Counted from the first letter of the stretch, positions 10,518-21,639 are shown. The stretch is 64,000 nucleotides of DNA from Eutreptiella sp. 'Long Island Sound 2002' (GCA_964036045.1 OZ038383.1:68903888-68967887); one strand, 5' to 3'. A program made the numbers and translations. Notes: a model not told the origin generated them from the sequence alone.

Positions 10518-11430
10518 TTGGACATGGGGGGTCGGGGACTTTGTGAGGCAGCGCAGGCGTACTTGGATGCCATCGAGTCGGAGCGTGGGCACTGGTGGCT
10601 GTCGGCGGCGACACATGCCTTGGAGGAGAGTACCAGAAAAGGCTACGCGCCAGCACTCCGGAAGCTACGGAAACGAAGTAGAGAGCAGTTTGGAGCGAGC
10701 CCCCGCCAGGTTCTGGAGTTGGAGATCAAGGAGATGGTGGCAGGTACGAACACACAGGGAAGCCTCAAGAAGTTATTGTCGGCGTGTAGACAGCTGGACA
10801 AGCTACGACTTCGTCCCAGGATTGTGGAGACGGATTACGAAGGTTGTCAAGCGGTTGGCCAAGCGGCGGGTGCGGGGCGAGTCCGCCCTGGTACGCTGGG
10901 CGCCAATCGAATTTTTCGTCTGGCTAGCGGAGCACGTCGTGGACCCGGCAAGCGCCGAGGTCGTGGGGTTGGCCCGTATCAGCGTGGCGTGCCTGCTATG
11001 AGTGGGAGAAGCGGCGACAATGCGCACCAGTGCCCGTGGGGATGTCCGGTTTAATGGCGAAAAGGGGGGGCCGGGCACTTGGGATGTCGAGGTGGGACCG
11101 TGGACGAAATGGTGGGCATTGTTCCTCTGTGAAATCTCACGACTCAAACATGGGCGTGCCCACTTGCCCTTCTCCTTCCAGGAAGCGGCGGGGTTACAAT
11201 AGGGGTGGCAAAAGATCGTTGGAGGGACGGATTTCGAAGGGTACAGGTGGCATGCCCTGCGAAGATGTGGTGCGGCCGTCTTGTGGTTTTGAGGCGCCCG
11301 TATCCAGACGATCATGCTTGCGGGAGGGTGGGTCACCCCCAGTGTTGCCAGGGATTATTGCCATCCCACGCACGCCTGGTGTTGCGAACGACAAATACAA
11401 CTCCCGATTCCGGTGGACCGGTTGGGGGGA
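10518..11430 (+). pseudogene. DIRS tyrosine recombinase, inactivated
   Basis: N-terminal core-binding-like helices (YLDAIESERGHWWLSAATHA...SLKKLLSACRQL) lie at 10518-10800. After a frameshift the catalytic domain follows: VGEAATMR after the first-Arg position, then WHALRR (His/Arg II, about 11247-11265), IQTIMLAGGWV (Trp at the third-box position) and VARDY (nucleophile Tyr, about 11355). The codon expected to be the first catalytic Arg is TGA (10999-11001). Further stops are TAG 11200-11202 and TGA 11290-11292; both TGA codons are what CGA gives after C to T. The enzyme would integrate the circular cDNA of the element. This copy cannot work. Confidence 0.75.
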
Positions 11431-12348
11431 GGGGCAGGCGGTACGTTGCAATGCAGGTCAGAAGAACAACCTGTGGACAGCCTATGGGCAAGACGATGGA
11501 TCCGAGCGGATCTGCGAGACGTTGCACCTCAGCGACGCGCTAGGGCACAAGCAAGTGAAGCCGGCCTAAAGAGAAGGAAAAGAAGCAAGTCCTCGGAGCC
11601 CACGAGTGCCACACGCGCGGAGTACGATAGCGAGTCCAGTAGCGAAGGCGAGTATCGGTTCATGGAGTCGGACCGAGGACGGATTGAAAGCCTTCAGCCG
11701 GCAGGTGGAGAGGTTGATGTGTTTGCCAGACGTCCCGCGGCGGCAAGAGCACCTCGTGGCGGGAGGATTGTTGGCTCTTGGGAGGCTGGCAACTACCATT
11801 GACCGGCGGAGGGGATTGGAAAGATTGACGCAGGCCCTGACGACCATTTCAGAGGAGGGACTCAGGGAGGCGTCCGAGGAGTCGTACTACGATGAGGAGG
11901 AACTGGAACCAGTGAGCCTCGATTTCGCAAGGAGAGGGATCGGGGAGGTGGGAAAGCTGGAGATGGCAGATACCATTTGGCGACGATGCGTACCGGGAGA
12001 CCTGCTGTGTACATACCAAGCCTGGGATAAGAAGTATGCCAGTGGGATACCAGTGGTGGACTGCCCCGCAGTAGGCGACATGCTGAGTAACGTTCGGGAG
12101 GCGGGGCCTTTAAAGAGGTGCGGTGAGCAAGAGGCACCAGCAAGGCCAGGGTCATTCCTAAGAACTCGCAGAAGTGCGCACTCATTTTTGCGTGTGTGGG
12201 TTTGAACGACGGAGACGGACGTAACCGCCTAAATTCCAGTTACCTTGGGTAGAGCAAGTGACTCCCCTGATGGTGACAGCAGGCCCTAAGGCGTTTTCGG
12301 GGGAAATCGACCTAAGCAATTGCTTCTGGTGTATCCGCAAGCCGTACC
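11314..12348 (+). pseudogene. DIRS RT, N-terminal part up to motif A
   Basis: After the recombinase the coding passes through three frames: an acidic/Ser-rich stretch (KRRKRSKSSEPTSATRAEYD), then LLALGRLATTIDRRRGLERL, then VIPKNSQKCALIFACVGLND, then FSGEIDLSNCFWCIRKPY. The last is RT motif A with its catalytic Asp (EIDLSNCFW). The reading stops exactly at the LINE insertion (target copy 12341-12348) and resumes in the same frame at 19444. At least two frameshifts, near 12110 and 12225, show decay apart from the LINE hit. Confidence 0.65.
12341..12348 (+). repeat. target-site duplication gccgtacc, left copy
   Basis: Identical 8 bp at 19436-19443. With one copy plus the intervening 7,087 bp removed (7,095 bp, a multiple of three) the RT frame of the DIRS element continues and matches the order seen in the second copy at 48.05-48.15 kb. 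Confidence 0.9.
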
Positions 12349-12496
12349 ACATTCTGAGTGTCTATTTCTTTTCGGTGTCTTATTTGCCATGCTTGGCCGG
12401 GCCCCTGTGGCCTGCCGGCAGTGACCACTGACACCGACACATCAAAACGCCAACTAACAGTCCAACGTGAACAACTCGAGTACTCGGGTTACCCGA

Positions 12497-14234
12497 ATGG
12501 ATGCCAAAGAGTGCATGCAGAAATGGAGGGTGCACGGAGAGCCACGCATCACCATCACGCAGGCCAAGCAGATTTATCATTCGATGGACTTGAATGAGTA
12601 CCAATTTGTCATAATGTCATGCCATTACATGCACAACCTGTTTGATCAAGGAACCATGATATCGCTGCAAGGAATCATTGAAACAGACACTGTTGAGCAG
12701 CTACAGGCAATCATGTTACGAGAATTGCTCAACGTAATGATGGTCATTCAAAAGCAGGACATCCTGGAAATGCAGAAATCCGTCAACAAAATATTGGCTG
12801 CAGTGGGCAACTTGAATCACATAGCGCTGATCATCTTTAATGACACGTCTGAAGAAGTGGGAGTTGCGTCTGCGGGTATCAAGCTGAATGAATCAATGCC
12901 AGTGAACATGCATTCTTTGATACGATTTGAGAGGACGATCACTTATGTAATAGCGCATCCTGAATGTTGGACATGGTTCTGTGTGAGTGATCAGAGATCT
13001 AGGGAGTCCTCACTAGCGCCTGTGTTCAAAACACAACGAATATTGTGTCTCGGTGCTGACCCGGACAGCAGGATTTTTAAGGATGTCGCCATAACAGCCC
13101 ATCGCTTTGCTGTCCAGGCACACTCCTCGTGGATTAAGCATGCTATTGGTGAAGCCAAAGACATTGCCATGCCTGGCACCATCTACTATGAAAACACTCT
13201 TATGACCAAGCAAGTGTATCTACAATTCACGGAGGCCCAGGCGATTGACTTCATTAACAAACATGGGTCCAAGCCTTTCTTTATCATGGAGTTTTACAAA
13301 TGGATTAGAAACAACGAATTGAAAAATCAACCCCACAAATATGAATTATACGTGCGGTCCACTCACAAGACCAAGACGCGCCCTTTCCTATTCTTTCTAG
13401 TGCTTTCTGTGTTTGGCGACCTGTCAAATTTGCTCACTAAAATGGAATGACCTCATCATCAATGTTGTGTCTGCGAAGAAATTGCGCATTGGCCTTAGCC
13501 ACAGGGCGGATGCACTCCTACAGCAACACGTGGAAACTATGTACAACAACCATGGGGTATCTTTCTACAATGATGAGTTGCGTCGAATTCTGAGGGAAAT
13601 TGATGTGATGTAAGACGTTGCTAGCGACGCAGGATCAAGAGGCTCAACAGCGCCGGCAAGTGATGCCATGATACTGGTAGATGTACCACCCTGGTGGGCC
13701 GCCCACGAGCTACGAACTGCTATGTGCTCGATCAGTGAAACATTTAAAAACTTTGACCTACGACGGCGGCCATTTTCCGTTGGTGCTGTACGCACAACAT
13801 CTTGGAGAGCAATCAAAAAGGAGATAAGCAAATTTGCGGGTACAGTGTTCAAGAGGGCACATGGTCTGGACAAATTTAGGGCCATCTCTGCCGAGGAATA
13901 TAATGCTTTGAGAAATGTCAAAACCAAACCAGCGGAATGTGAAGCCAATCAAGAGAAAAGTTCATCCTCGAATGTCGGACTCAACATGGATATTGATGAG
14001 AGCTTGCTGACCTTTGCAAAACCGTGTGGCAAAAGGAGTCTGGATCTGAAGAACTCAAGAAATGAGCATCCTGCAGGACATTGCCCTCCACAGTGGGGGA
14101 GTGGACACGTGCCCATTCACAGACAACTTCTCGGTGATGACGTACAATGCCAATGGGTTAAACACGGATGTGACTCGAGGGGACAGGGAGTATCAAAGGC
14201 ATGTACTCTTGTTGGGAGCGGCAGTCAAACATAG
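12497..14234 (+). pseudogene. LINE ORF1
   Basis: Starts at ATG 12497 (MDAKECMQKW) and is open to 13450. It then continues after frameshifts through 13413-13613 and 13668-14234. The end overlaps the ORF2 start (14062) in a different frame, as is common in LINEs. Middle parts read like a compact globular protein (ICCHYMHNLF-like, then FINKHGSKPFFIMEF). The C-terminal part is more polar. I do not see a CCHC knuckle or RRM that I could claim. Presumed RNA-binding partner of ORF2. Confidence 0.55.
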
Positions 14235-15135
14235 TACTTCCGTTGTGGGAGTTCAAGAGCCTCATGGCAAGCTGTGGGATGACTACACGTCCATTCACCG
14301 TACAGCCGACTTGAGATCCTTTGATTTCATGGGTAACCTCAATCCACGTGGAAGGGGTGCTTCAGCCATATATTGGTCTAATGCGTGGGAACACATTTCC
14401 AGCTTTTTGCTCTCTCCCTGGCTCATGTTTGTTTACCTAAGGCATAATTCTGGTTCCAAAGTATTCTTCATGGTGGGTCACTTGCACCACCTACCCACGC
14501 TGCGCAAAGAACAATGGTCATTGATCAAACGAATCATCAAGAATTTTGAGGGACATCTCATACTCTTGTGTGATCACAACTCGGTAACAATACCCGCAGT
14601 TCACAGCTTGCGGGCTGACATCACCCATACCTCTGTTGTTGTGCAGAGCAGGGAAGCTGAGCTGGGGGCCCTGGCTGCAGCCAACTTGAGTGACTCTTGG
14701 GTCACCCTATTTAGGAATCATGATGATCTAAGTTTTTACCCTTTTGGTTGGACTTATGGTTTTGGAGCAATCCATAGAGATCAAGACACACCAAACGTCA
14801 AAAGACAGAAAACGGATACACCACAACAATTAGATGAGCACACATCCACTACACCGCATATTCTAAGGAGACTCAACAAAGTGCATGTAAGTGACTGTGA
14901 TGTGGGTTGTACAGGCGGGCCTTAGCCACTTTTCTTGCACACTCTGACCACAAAGCTCTTATTGTGGCCATTACAGCGCGCGTTCCCTCGAAAAGGGGTC
15001 ATAGACACAAGGTATGTCCGGATATGCTCTCTTGTGACGCCTCCACAAACGCACTCTGACGACAGTTGGAATCCATCCCCAAAGATGCGGAGGATTGGTG
15101 GGATGTGTGAGCCTCCCTGATACGGGAGGCGGCAG
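14062..15135 (+). pseudogene. LINE ORF2, endonuclease domain
   Basis: Endonuclease/exonuclease/phosphatase fold signatures appear in order: VMTYNANGL (Asn), VVGVQEPHG (catalytic Glu), LILLCDHNSV (Asp..Asn), LSDSW, and, after a stop at 14923-14925 and a frameshift, SDHKALIVAI (the terminal SDH) at about 14937-14970. The domain nicks target DNA to prime reverse transcription. ATG 14062 (MSILQDIALH) is chosen as the start because the fold begins about 20 residues later. Confidence 0.75.
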
Positions 15136-15239
15136 CGCATTACAGTCCGGTTAGGACGGGAAATTCCAAAGGCGTTAGTCGGGTTGTTTCTGTATTATAT
15201 CGGAGCTCGGTCAACAGAAAGTGTGGTGAGGGATCGGAC

Positions 15240-16388
15240 TTGCTCCGTGATCGGGGAATTGAGCCTCCAACACATGCGATTGCATACAAGGCACTAAGTC
15301 AAATGGTTGATGATGTACACCAAGATTTTCAGGGACAGACTGTACTGGGGAAATTGCAAGAACTCTTGACTCAGGATGAGGAATTTGATCTTACATGCAG
15401 TGAAAGGGTGAATCAGGCATACAGAATGATGAAACAGCTGAACAATCTCAGGACGGTGTGTGCGATTCGTGAGTGTGAGCAAAATGTTACCAACTGTCCC
15501 AGAAAGGTTCAATTTGTGGTAGGAAGATCTTTGAGCATATCCGGGATACGGTGGGAGGGTGGTTTCATATGGACCATGGTGCGTCCTCTCGGTAGACTTC
15601 TCTAAAGCATATGACACCATACAATTCAAGTTGTGCATTGCTGTGCTCCAAGTCATGGGCATCCCACATTTTTTTATTGAAGTGGTTCTTGCGCTTCTAA
15701 GAGGACCGCGCAAATACATTGTCAATGGACAAATTGTGCGTGAGATTATGCATGTGCCTTAATCAGGAATTAGACAGGGTGATCCGCTCTCACCCTACTT
15801 GTTTGTGCTCATGGTGTCCCCGTTGTTGTATGATTTACCGCAGCATTGCCTCAGTGCAGTACCACGAATGTATGTTGACGACTTGGCTTTAATCTTTACA
15901 GGTCAAAGTACACACGTGCACGCTATGGTTATGCAGTTTTACACAGATTGCGAATTTTTTCCAAGTTGTTTCGGCTTGAAATCAATGTGGACAAGAGCAA
16001 GCCGCTCTTGAAAGGGGACCTCAGCCCGGCTGATTACAGAGACACCCGACTCCTCATTGTATCCAAGTTAAAATATTTGGGGGTTTGGATTGGCCACATC
16101 ACAAGAGAACAAGCGTTCGCTGAATGCCTAGCAATTGCACGAAAACGAGCACACTTCTTACTCAAGCTACCATTGGGTCTAAATGAAAGGGTACCGCTTC
16201 TCAAAATTTGGATACCGCCGCTCTTGAATTTCACAGCCCGGGCTTATCAGCCCAACGACTCCGTCATTTCACAGCTCCGCAATACATATTGGGTGGGACT
16301 AAAGCTTACCAGTTGGTCTGTCACGTTACCAATATTGTCACCGCCTCCAGGGAAAGGAGGGTACAACTTTCTGCAGGCAGAGGCATAG
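15240..16388 (+). pseudogene. LINE ORF2, reverse transcriptase domain
   Basis: RT motifs in order: VDFSKAYDTI (motif A, about 15585), GIRQGDPLSPYLF (motif B, about 15767), YVDDLALIF (motif C, about 15870), LLIVSKLKYLGVWIG (motifs D-E, about 16050-16090). An in-frame TAA at 15760-15762 sits just before motif B, and a frameshift at about 15945 follows motif C. Before motif A the segment ECEQNVTNCPRKVQFVVG belongs to the connecting region. This part copies the element RNA onto target DNA when intact. Confidence 0.85.
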
Positions 16389-16724
16389 CTGCATTGGCAT
16401 TTTGAACACATGTTTGTTAGCTTCATTAGGCAACCACATAAACTATCGGCCGACATTGTGCAGCCAATGACTGACTGGTCCAAACGCATTGGGCTGGTCC
16501 TGCATCTAGGGTTCTTACCACTGTTGCAAATAGGCATCACAGACTGAAAGCATGTGCCTTGTTTGGGGTTGTGAGGTAAAAGCTTTTCGTGGCTCAAGCA
16601 GCTGGATGAACCGTATGCATCACCACTGGTCTCCTTGCAAAACTTGCCTCTGTGGCACAATGCGCTGTATCGAAATGAGAATCATCACACCTATCACCGT
16701 CCTCAGCTTGTCTGGAAATGAGTA

Positions 16725-18143
16725 GTGTATGGGCATGACATCTCTCATGACGCTCTGATTAAAGGAATAGCACACACATACCAATCCCCTTACCGCATTG
16801 CTGCCAGGAGACTGTTGCACCGTGCCCATTTAAATCCGATTGAGTTCTCTTGTCCCAGTTTCTGGGCGACCTGGGGATCCCGAGATATGGTCAAACACAT
16901 CCTCACCCTTCCAGTTGGTTTCTGCAAAGAGTCACAGTTTCCTTGGAAATACTTCAAGCCCAATCAGTATCCTCCACAGCCCAGGGACTTCATACATCGA
17001 GCGTTGTGGGGTAAGCTAAGCACAACAGGGGATAGAACACAGCCACTGACAGGGCACATCGGAGGATGTCCCATCTGTGGAGCTGATGAGGCCGATTTGC
17101 ACTTCCTATTTCACTGCTCCTTGATTAAAGTAGCAGCTGATTGCATTGACAAGGCCTTGGGCAGTTACATTGATGTGCATGGCATTTCACACTCATTTTG
17201 CAATTTGCAAGCACACATGAGGAAGAGACCGTTGCAACCCTGCCGGGTAAAGTGCTGTGGACAGCACGACAGGCGATGTGGGTCACACATTGCCTTTTGC
17301 GTTTTAATGTGTTGCCTCACACACGCAAGTACCGCACATTTTTGTCTGTATGGGCCCAAAAGATGATGGAGCTGGCCAAATGGCCGGGGGGTAGTTTTTC
17401 CTCCTACTTTCGTTCTGTACGCTATGCAATACTTGAGCTCCTTAACAGAAGTACATTAGTACCGAGAATTTTTATGGGGGATTGGTTTTTTACCCAGCAG
17501 GGCAATCAGAGATCTGAAAGACGCAAACTCAATAAGGAAGCAAGAGTGGCTCCGGCGCTAGCAGCGTTGCAACCATATTTGTCTGAAGAGTGGCTTGTAT
17601 TTTACACAGATGGACTCCTCTGTGCGTATGGAACTGGTGGGATCAGTCGCGGGCTTCGGTGTCTACTGCCCGCACCTTAGGATAAAGCATGCCATCCCGA
17701 ACCCGGAGGGAGAGAGGCAGACGAACAATGCTGCCGAACTATTTGCTGTGCTCCGGGTTCTGGAACACTTCACTACTGGTAGAATTTTGATTGCGTTGGA
17801 TAGCAAGATTGTAAATGACGCCATCAAGGGGGGGGTGCAGAAATGGAAAGACAATGGCGGGAGGTGTTCGACAGGACTAGTGGGTACCGTACATTGTTGG
17901 TCGGCCTTGCTTCAGTTTTTGAACCTGCCAGGAAGAGAGCTCAGAACGGTGCTACTCCCCTCTCACTGTGATATTAGAGGAAATGAAGTAGCCAATGACC
18001 TGGCTGAATTGGGTAGGAGCCGCAACCCTTTGAATGTAACACACACAGACAGAATGCAATGCACAGCAGATATCCTCAATCAAACTCCGTTGCCTGGGAG
18101 GCAACGACCCTGCTCCGATCTGATGGAACGCCAGCCCAGATAG
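16725..18143 (+). pseudogene. LINE ORF2, zinc finger and RNase H
   Basis: CPICGADEADLHFLFHC (about 17065-17115) is the zinc-binding motif often found behind LINE RTs. RNase H follows with all four acidic positions recognisable: FYTDG (about 17600, neighbouring frame), NNAAELFAVL, LIALDSKIV and GNEVANDLAELG (to about 18010). Frameshifts separate the pieces. The stop at 18141-18143 is about 1.3 kb before the element end. Confidence 0.8.
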
Positions 18144-19435
18144 ACTTTAATGCAGATTTTTACATTGATGTGGACCTGGGAGGAGACTCAGGTATCTGGG
18201 GCACACCGATGCCCCCAAATGATCAGGACTTCATTCCCACGGTAGATGAACCACAAGGGGATTTGCTTGTAGCCAGAAAGTTGTTCCAGTAGCAACAGCC
18301 TCAAAGGGCGGGAGCCTGGTGCCCTTTTGCCTATTTGGCGGGCTGCTTGACACCTTTTGCCCACAAAAGTTGTTGCATTTGTTGCTAACTATACCCTTAC
18401 GGGAGAATCTTGGAGGTTCATCTTTCTTCCTGGGCCCTCAACCATCGACTGGTCAAGTCCCGGATGTGAGATGATAGAGTGGCTTCGCCGGGCGGGTGCC
18501 CAGTGGCTTTTTGCCCCAAGAGGGCGAGTCGCCGGCGCCTTTTGCCCACAGTGGCCCCTACCATCGACAAAGCAATTTTACACCTTACACACAACTTTGC
18601 GTCCTGCGGTGGATACACCACTGGCCGAAGACTTCTCGATGTCTTCTTCTTCGGGTTATGACACCCTTTCGTTTCATTCCAATGTCTCTGTTATTCGTGT
18701 GTCCTTAGATGTGAGCGCCTGAGCACAAGCGTGAAGGGTATCGGCGCCCGTGGCGCCATGCCTACGCCTTCCCCTGCATGTAATGATTGTTCTGTTCGGC
18801 GGTGTGTACTGGCGGTTCTGCAGTTATAGTACCGAAGCTATATTGAGGGTACCCATCGTCGTAGTACAACGGTCGTGCGCCTGCCCCGTGGGCTGGGGAG
18901 CGCCGGTTCGAGTCCCGCGATGCCTGGTACGGGGAGCCGGCATGTAGTGTGGCATAGCTTGCCGTGGCTCGAAATGCGTTATAGGTGTGCTGTCCTCATA
19001 GAATACTTGGGTATCTTCCGGTAAGGTGTCTTTTTGTGTATGTACTATGATCAGTTGGGCAGTCTGGTGTCGGTGGAACGGACAGAGCTTGTGGTGTTTC
19101 TGCGCCTTGTGGCGCCTTTTTGGTCAGGATACCATGGATTCTTTCCTCCTTACTCACGACATGTCATGACCTGCCCGTCTGATTGCAGTGCAGGGCGCTG
19201 CATGCAATATAATGTGATGCTAATGTAGGTGTGCACAATGGATGCCGGGTGAGTGCGGATGCCAAAATGCACACACGTGTGTCACTAAATCCTACACAGA
19301 GCACTAAGGGGACACAAGGCATGTCGGTGCTCGTTATTGGTGAGTGATGATGTCGCCTGACCCATGTGGTATGTTAGCTACCAGCATTGTGTACATAGCA
19401 TTACACGGAACTGAATTGGATAAATGATGTGAGAG
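18144..19435 (+). other. LINE 3' tail
   Basis: Non-coding tail between the RNase H region and the 3' target duplication. The phrase ccttttgcccac/ctttttgcccc recurs several times between 18.3 and 18.6 kb. It contains the tRNA-like block listed separately. No poly(A) or short 3' microsatellite is seen. Confidence 0.6.
18854..18925 (+). other. tRNA-like block in the LINE tail
   Basis: A-box tagtacaacgg (18862-18872) fits TRGYNNANNNG, and B-box ggttcgagtcc (18905-18915) fits GGTTCGANTCC exactly, separated by 32 nt as in a tRNA. The D stem pairs (gtac/gtgc with one G-U), and the anticodon and T stems pair with one mismatch each. The acceptor ends do not pair in the standard register and U33 is C. 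It is best read as a tRNA-derived (SINE-head-like) relic rather than a working tRNA. Confidence 0.55.
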
Positions 19436-19443
19436 GCCGTACC
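19436..19443 (+). repeat. target-site duplication gccgtacc, right copy
   Basis: Second copy of the 8-bp duplication that brackets the LINE. The DIRS RT reading resumes directly behind it. Confidence 0.9.
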
Positions 19444-20569
19444 GTTGGTGTCGGATTTTCCGTGTGAGCAACCCACAGAGGTGTTTCCGCTGGCTTACTC
19501 TGCCCTTTGGGTGGAAGTATTCGCCGGTGCTTTGTCAGCGGCTTGTTTCCGCACTGGTCCGTAGGGCCTTGCGTGACTTACAAGCACGGTGGATCACTTA
19601 CCTTGACGACGTCCTTGTTTCTGCTGTTGGTAGGAATCGGGCTCGGGTTGCTGCGCGACGCGTGGGTCGAGTTTTGAGCAAGGTGGGGTTCCTGATTAGC
19701 CCTAAAAGTGTGCTGGACCCTGTGCGTACTTTGAATTTCATCGGAAAGCAGTTTGCTGCTGCTGCCATGACTGTAGAGAACAAGCCGGGGGTAATTGGCG
19801 GGGTTGTTGCCCTTTGGCTTCTGGGCATTGTCCAAAACAAGTTGAGCAGCAGGATGGCTGCCAGATTGTTGGGTAAGCTTGAGTGGGCGATGAGGCCCAA
19901 TGTAGGGCTTGCTCTTGTTGTCGCTTGGGGACACCGCTGGAAGTTAAACGATTGTTGTTATTTTAGAAGAGGCATCCGTCGTGCACTAATGACGGCTGTT
20001 GCGTTTGCCCTGGCCCCGCAGAGTTTTGCTCCTTGGCCTTGGTTGCCTCAGCTGCCTTCGGCAGACGGTGTTTTCTTCACTGATGCCTCGGAGAGAAGTG
20101 TGGGGGGCAGGTACCGCATTGGGGTTGTCAGAGAGGGCAGGCGGTGGCGCAGTCGTAAGGCATCCAAGTGGGTTATGACACTACAGCAAGTGGAGTTGTA
20201 TGTGGCCGCATACGCTCTGCGCTTGGGTTGCTATATGTGATTGCCGTATATTGTAGTGGCTACGGACAATGACGTCGGTAGAGCACTGATTTTACTGTTT
20301 TAGGTATGTGTGGAGGTATATTGTTGCGCAGCCCGCAGAGTCTACTCCGACAGCTTTTATGGATCACGAGCTGGAATGATCCCCCTCTTGGAGTTTTTTG
20401 GCTGGGCAGGGATTTGAATCCGGCAGACCCGCCTAGTAGGCTGGGATCCTTTCGCACGCACAGTGATGTCATTGACAGCGTTAAGCGCTGGCAGGCAGCT
20501 TGGAAAGGTGAGCCGAATCGGTTCGCTTATCTTGAATTTCTCCCGAGGTTTGCATGGCGTCTGCGATAA
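19444..20569 (+). pseudogene. DIRS RT (after motif A) and RNase H
   Basis: Continues in the frame left at 12348: FRVSNPQRCFRWLTLPFGW (motif B region), then TYLDDVLV (motif C, about 19598), then FIGKQF and the connection, then RNase H FFTDAS (about 20075) and VELYVAAYALRLGC. A stop at 20238-20240 and a frameshift follow. The end is recognised in another frame as LNPADPPSR and YLEFLPRFAW up to 20569. The block LPFGWKYSP..YLDD with LNPADPxSR is typical of DIRS/Ngaro-type elements. A homologous decayed stretch lies at 48.1-48.97 kb. Confidence 0.8.
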
Positions 20570-20593
20570 TCCTCCCATTCGCTCGTAAAAGGG

Positions 20594-20700
20594 TTGGCAG
20601 CTTGGTCCGCATGTGGAATGCTTGCATTGTCCTTTGCATGCCTCTGTTTTTGCATCTTGCCAGCCCTGCGGCCGACAGCCGGACTGAACCGATGTACTCT
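20594..20700 (+). repeat. DIRS right-end direct repeat, first copy
   Basis: About 95 bp (ttggcagcttggtc..catgtggaatg..tgcattgtcctttgcatg) repeated in the same orientation at 20925-21015. The split direct arrangement close behind the RT gene resembles the split repeats of Ngaro/PAT-type elements. Confidence 0.7.
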
Positions 20701-20713
20701 TTATTCTAGTTCA

Positions 20714-20826
20714 GAGGGAGGATGTCGGGAAGCAGGGACAACAACAGTCACAGCCATAGCTGTAGTCTGGACTGCATGTTTCTGCATTGTCCTTGTGCAG
20801 TTTGCTTTTTATTTTTACATGAGCAG
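20714..20826 (+). repeat. DIRS inverted repeat, right arm
   Basis: Partner of 7555-7667 in inverted orientation. It lies between the two copies of the 95-bp direct repeat. Confidence 0.75.
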
Positions 20827-20924
20827 ACAGGCCCGCCCTCCCACCCGGAGATTTTGTTTTTTTCCGTGCGTACAGTAAAGCAGGGAGCGTCGCACCTAGC
20901 CAAACTGGGGACTATGACGTTGGC

Positions 20925-21015
20925 AGCTTGGTCTGCATGTGGAATGCCTGCATTGTCCTTTGCATGCCCGTGTTTTTGCATCTTGCCAACCCTGCGGCCA
21001 ATAGCCGGACTAACC
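20925..21015 (+). repeat. DIRS right-end direct repeat, second copy
   Basis: Near-identical to 20594-20700 over about 95 bp and runs straight into the terminal repeat shared with the left end. Confidence 0.7.
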
Positions 21016-21240
21016 AAAATTGGCTCCCACCGCATCCCCAGTTCTGTTGCCCTAGGACGTTGATACCGTCGGCCTGTGTATGGCCCAGCACTTGGTTTCA
21101 CGCCACGGGGTTGCGCCCGATATGTTGCACGCTATCAATTGTACAACATGCCGAACCTGGGGTCATCTCTGGTGTGTGGCCAAGCTGAGTGCAGGGCAAA
21201 ATCGGGTCCATCAATCTTCAAAACGGACTCCACGCGCAAG
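21016..21240 (+). repeat. DIRS terminal direct repeat, right copy
   Basis: Same orientation and order as 7145-7450 (cgcatccccagttctg..gccctag, ttgcacgctatcaattgtacaacatgcc, gggtccatcaat). Marks the right end of the DIRS element. Confidence 0.65.
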
Positions 21241-21356
21241 GCCTTTTGGGACTGGAGGCAGCCAAGGCCTCATACATTGAGGCAATGTGTGTGGAGAAAG
21301 ACCGAAATTTTTGTGTACCAAGTGTTTTGCCTTGTTTGTGCCAGTGACGGGTGGGG

Positions 21357-21460
21357 GAGGGTGTGCGATAACTACCCGCGATAACTCCGCGATAACTGAG
21401 TTATCGCGCGAAAACTAGTGCTCTACCTATTTAGTGCAGGGTGCTCTAACTCTGCTCCAA
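21357..21460. repeat. ttatcgcg / ctaactct motif cluster (right)
   Basis: Right-hand counterpart of the clusters at 5311-5436 and 6919-7103 (gataactgagttatcgcgcg, gctctaact). Followed by a run of about 18 C at 21479. Confidence 0.55.
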
Positions 21461-21639
21461 CTTAAAGGAGCACTTTGCCCCCCCCCCCCCCCCCCCAAGA
21501 AACCACCCCTAGGAGGAGGGTCATTTGGGGGGAAAAATGGGATCGGGTGTTTTTGAGAATGCCGAATCCATTTTTTTAGGTTGTTTGCCCTAGAATTGAG
21601 CCTAGGTGGGTGTTCTAGAAATTGTGCTCTAACTAGGGC

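Larger units (their letters stand above)
12349..19435 (+). mobile_element. LINE (non-LTR retrotransposon) inserted in the DIRS RT
   Basis: A 7,087-bp insertion bounded by an 8-bp target duplication. It holds ORF1 and an ORF2 with apurinic-like endonuclease, RT, a CCHC-type zinc finger and RNase H, in that order, which is a LINE with a C-terminal RNase H (as in I-like and some plant L1-like groups). No poly(A) is seen at the 3' end (ends ..ggataaatgatgtgagag). There is a 1.3-kb 3' tail. ORF2 is broken by frameshifts and stops. The clade is not determined. Confidence 0.9.
7138..21250 (+). mobile_element. DIRS-like tyrosine-recombinase retrotransposon (copy 1)
   Basis: Contains gag-like, tyrosine recombinase and RT-RNase H regions in that order on one strand. 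Both ends carry complex repeats: a direct approximately 190-bp repeat at both ends, an inverted 113-bp pair (7555-7667 and 20714-20826), and a direct 95-bp pair at the right end only. There are no LTRs or integrase, which fits DIRS/Ngaro-type elements that integrate through a recombinase. All genes carry stops or frameshifts. Two later insertions sit inside: a MITE in gag and a LINE in RT. The exact outer boundaries are uncertain by tens of bases. Confidence 0.8.

Noticed and set aside
18854-18925. functional tRNA gene
   Set aside because: Acceptor ends do not pair in the standard register and U33 is missing.
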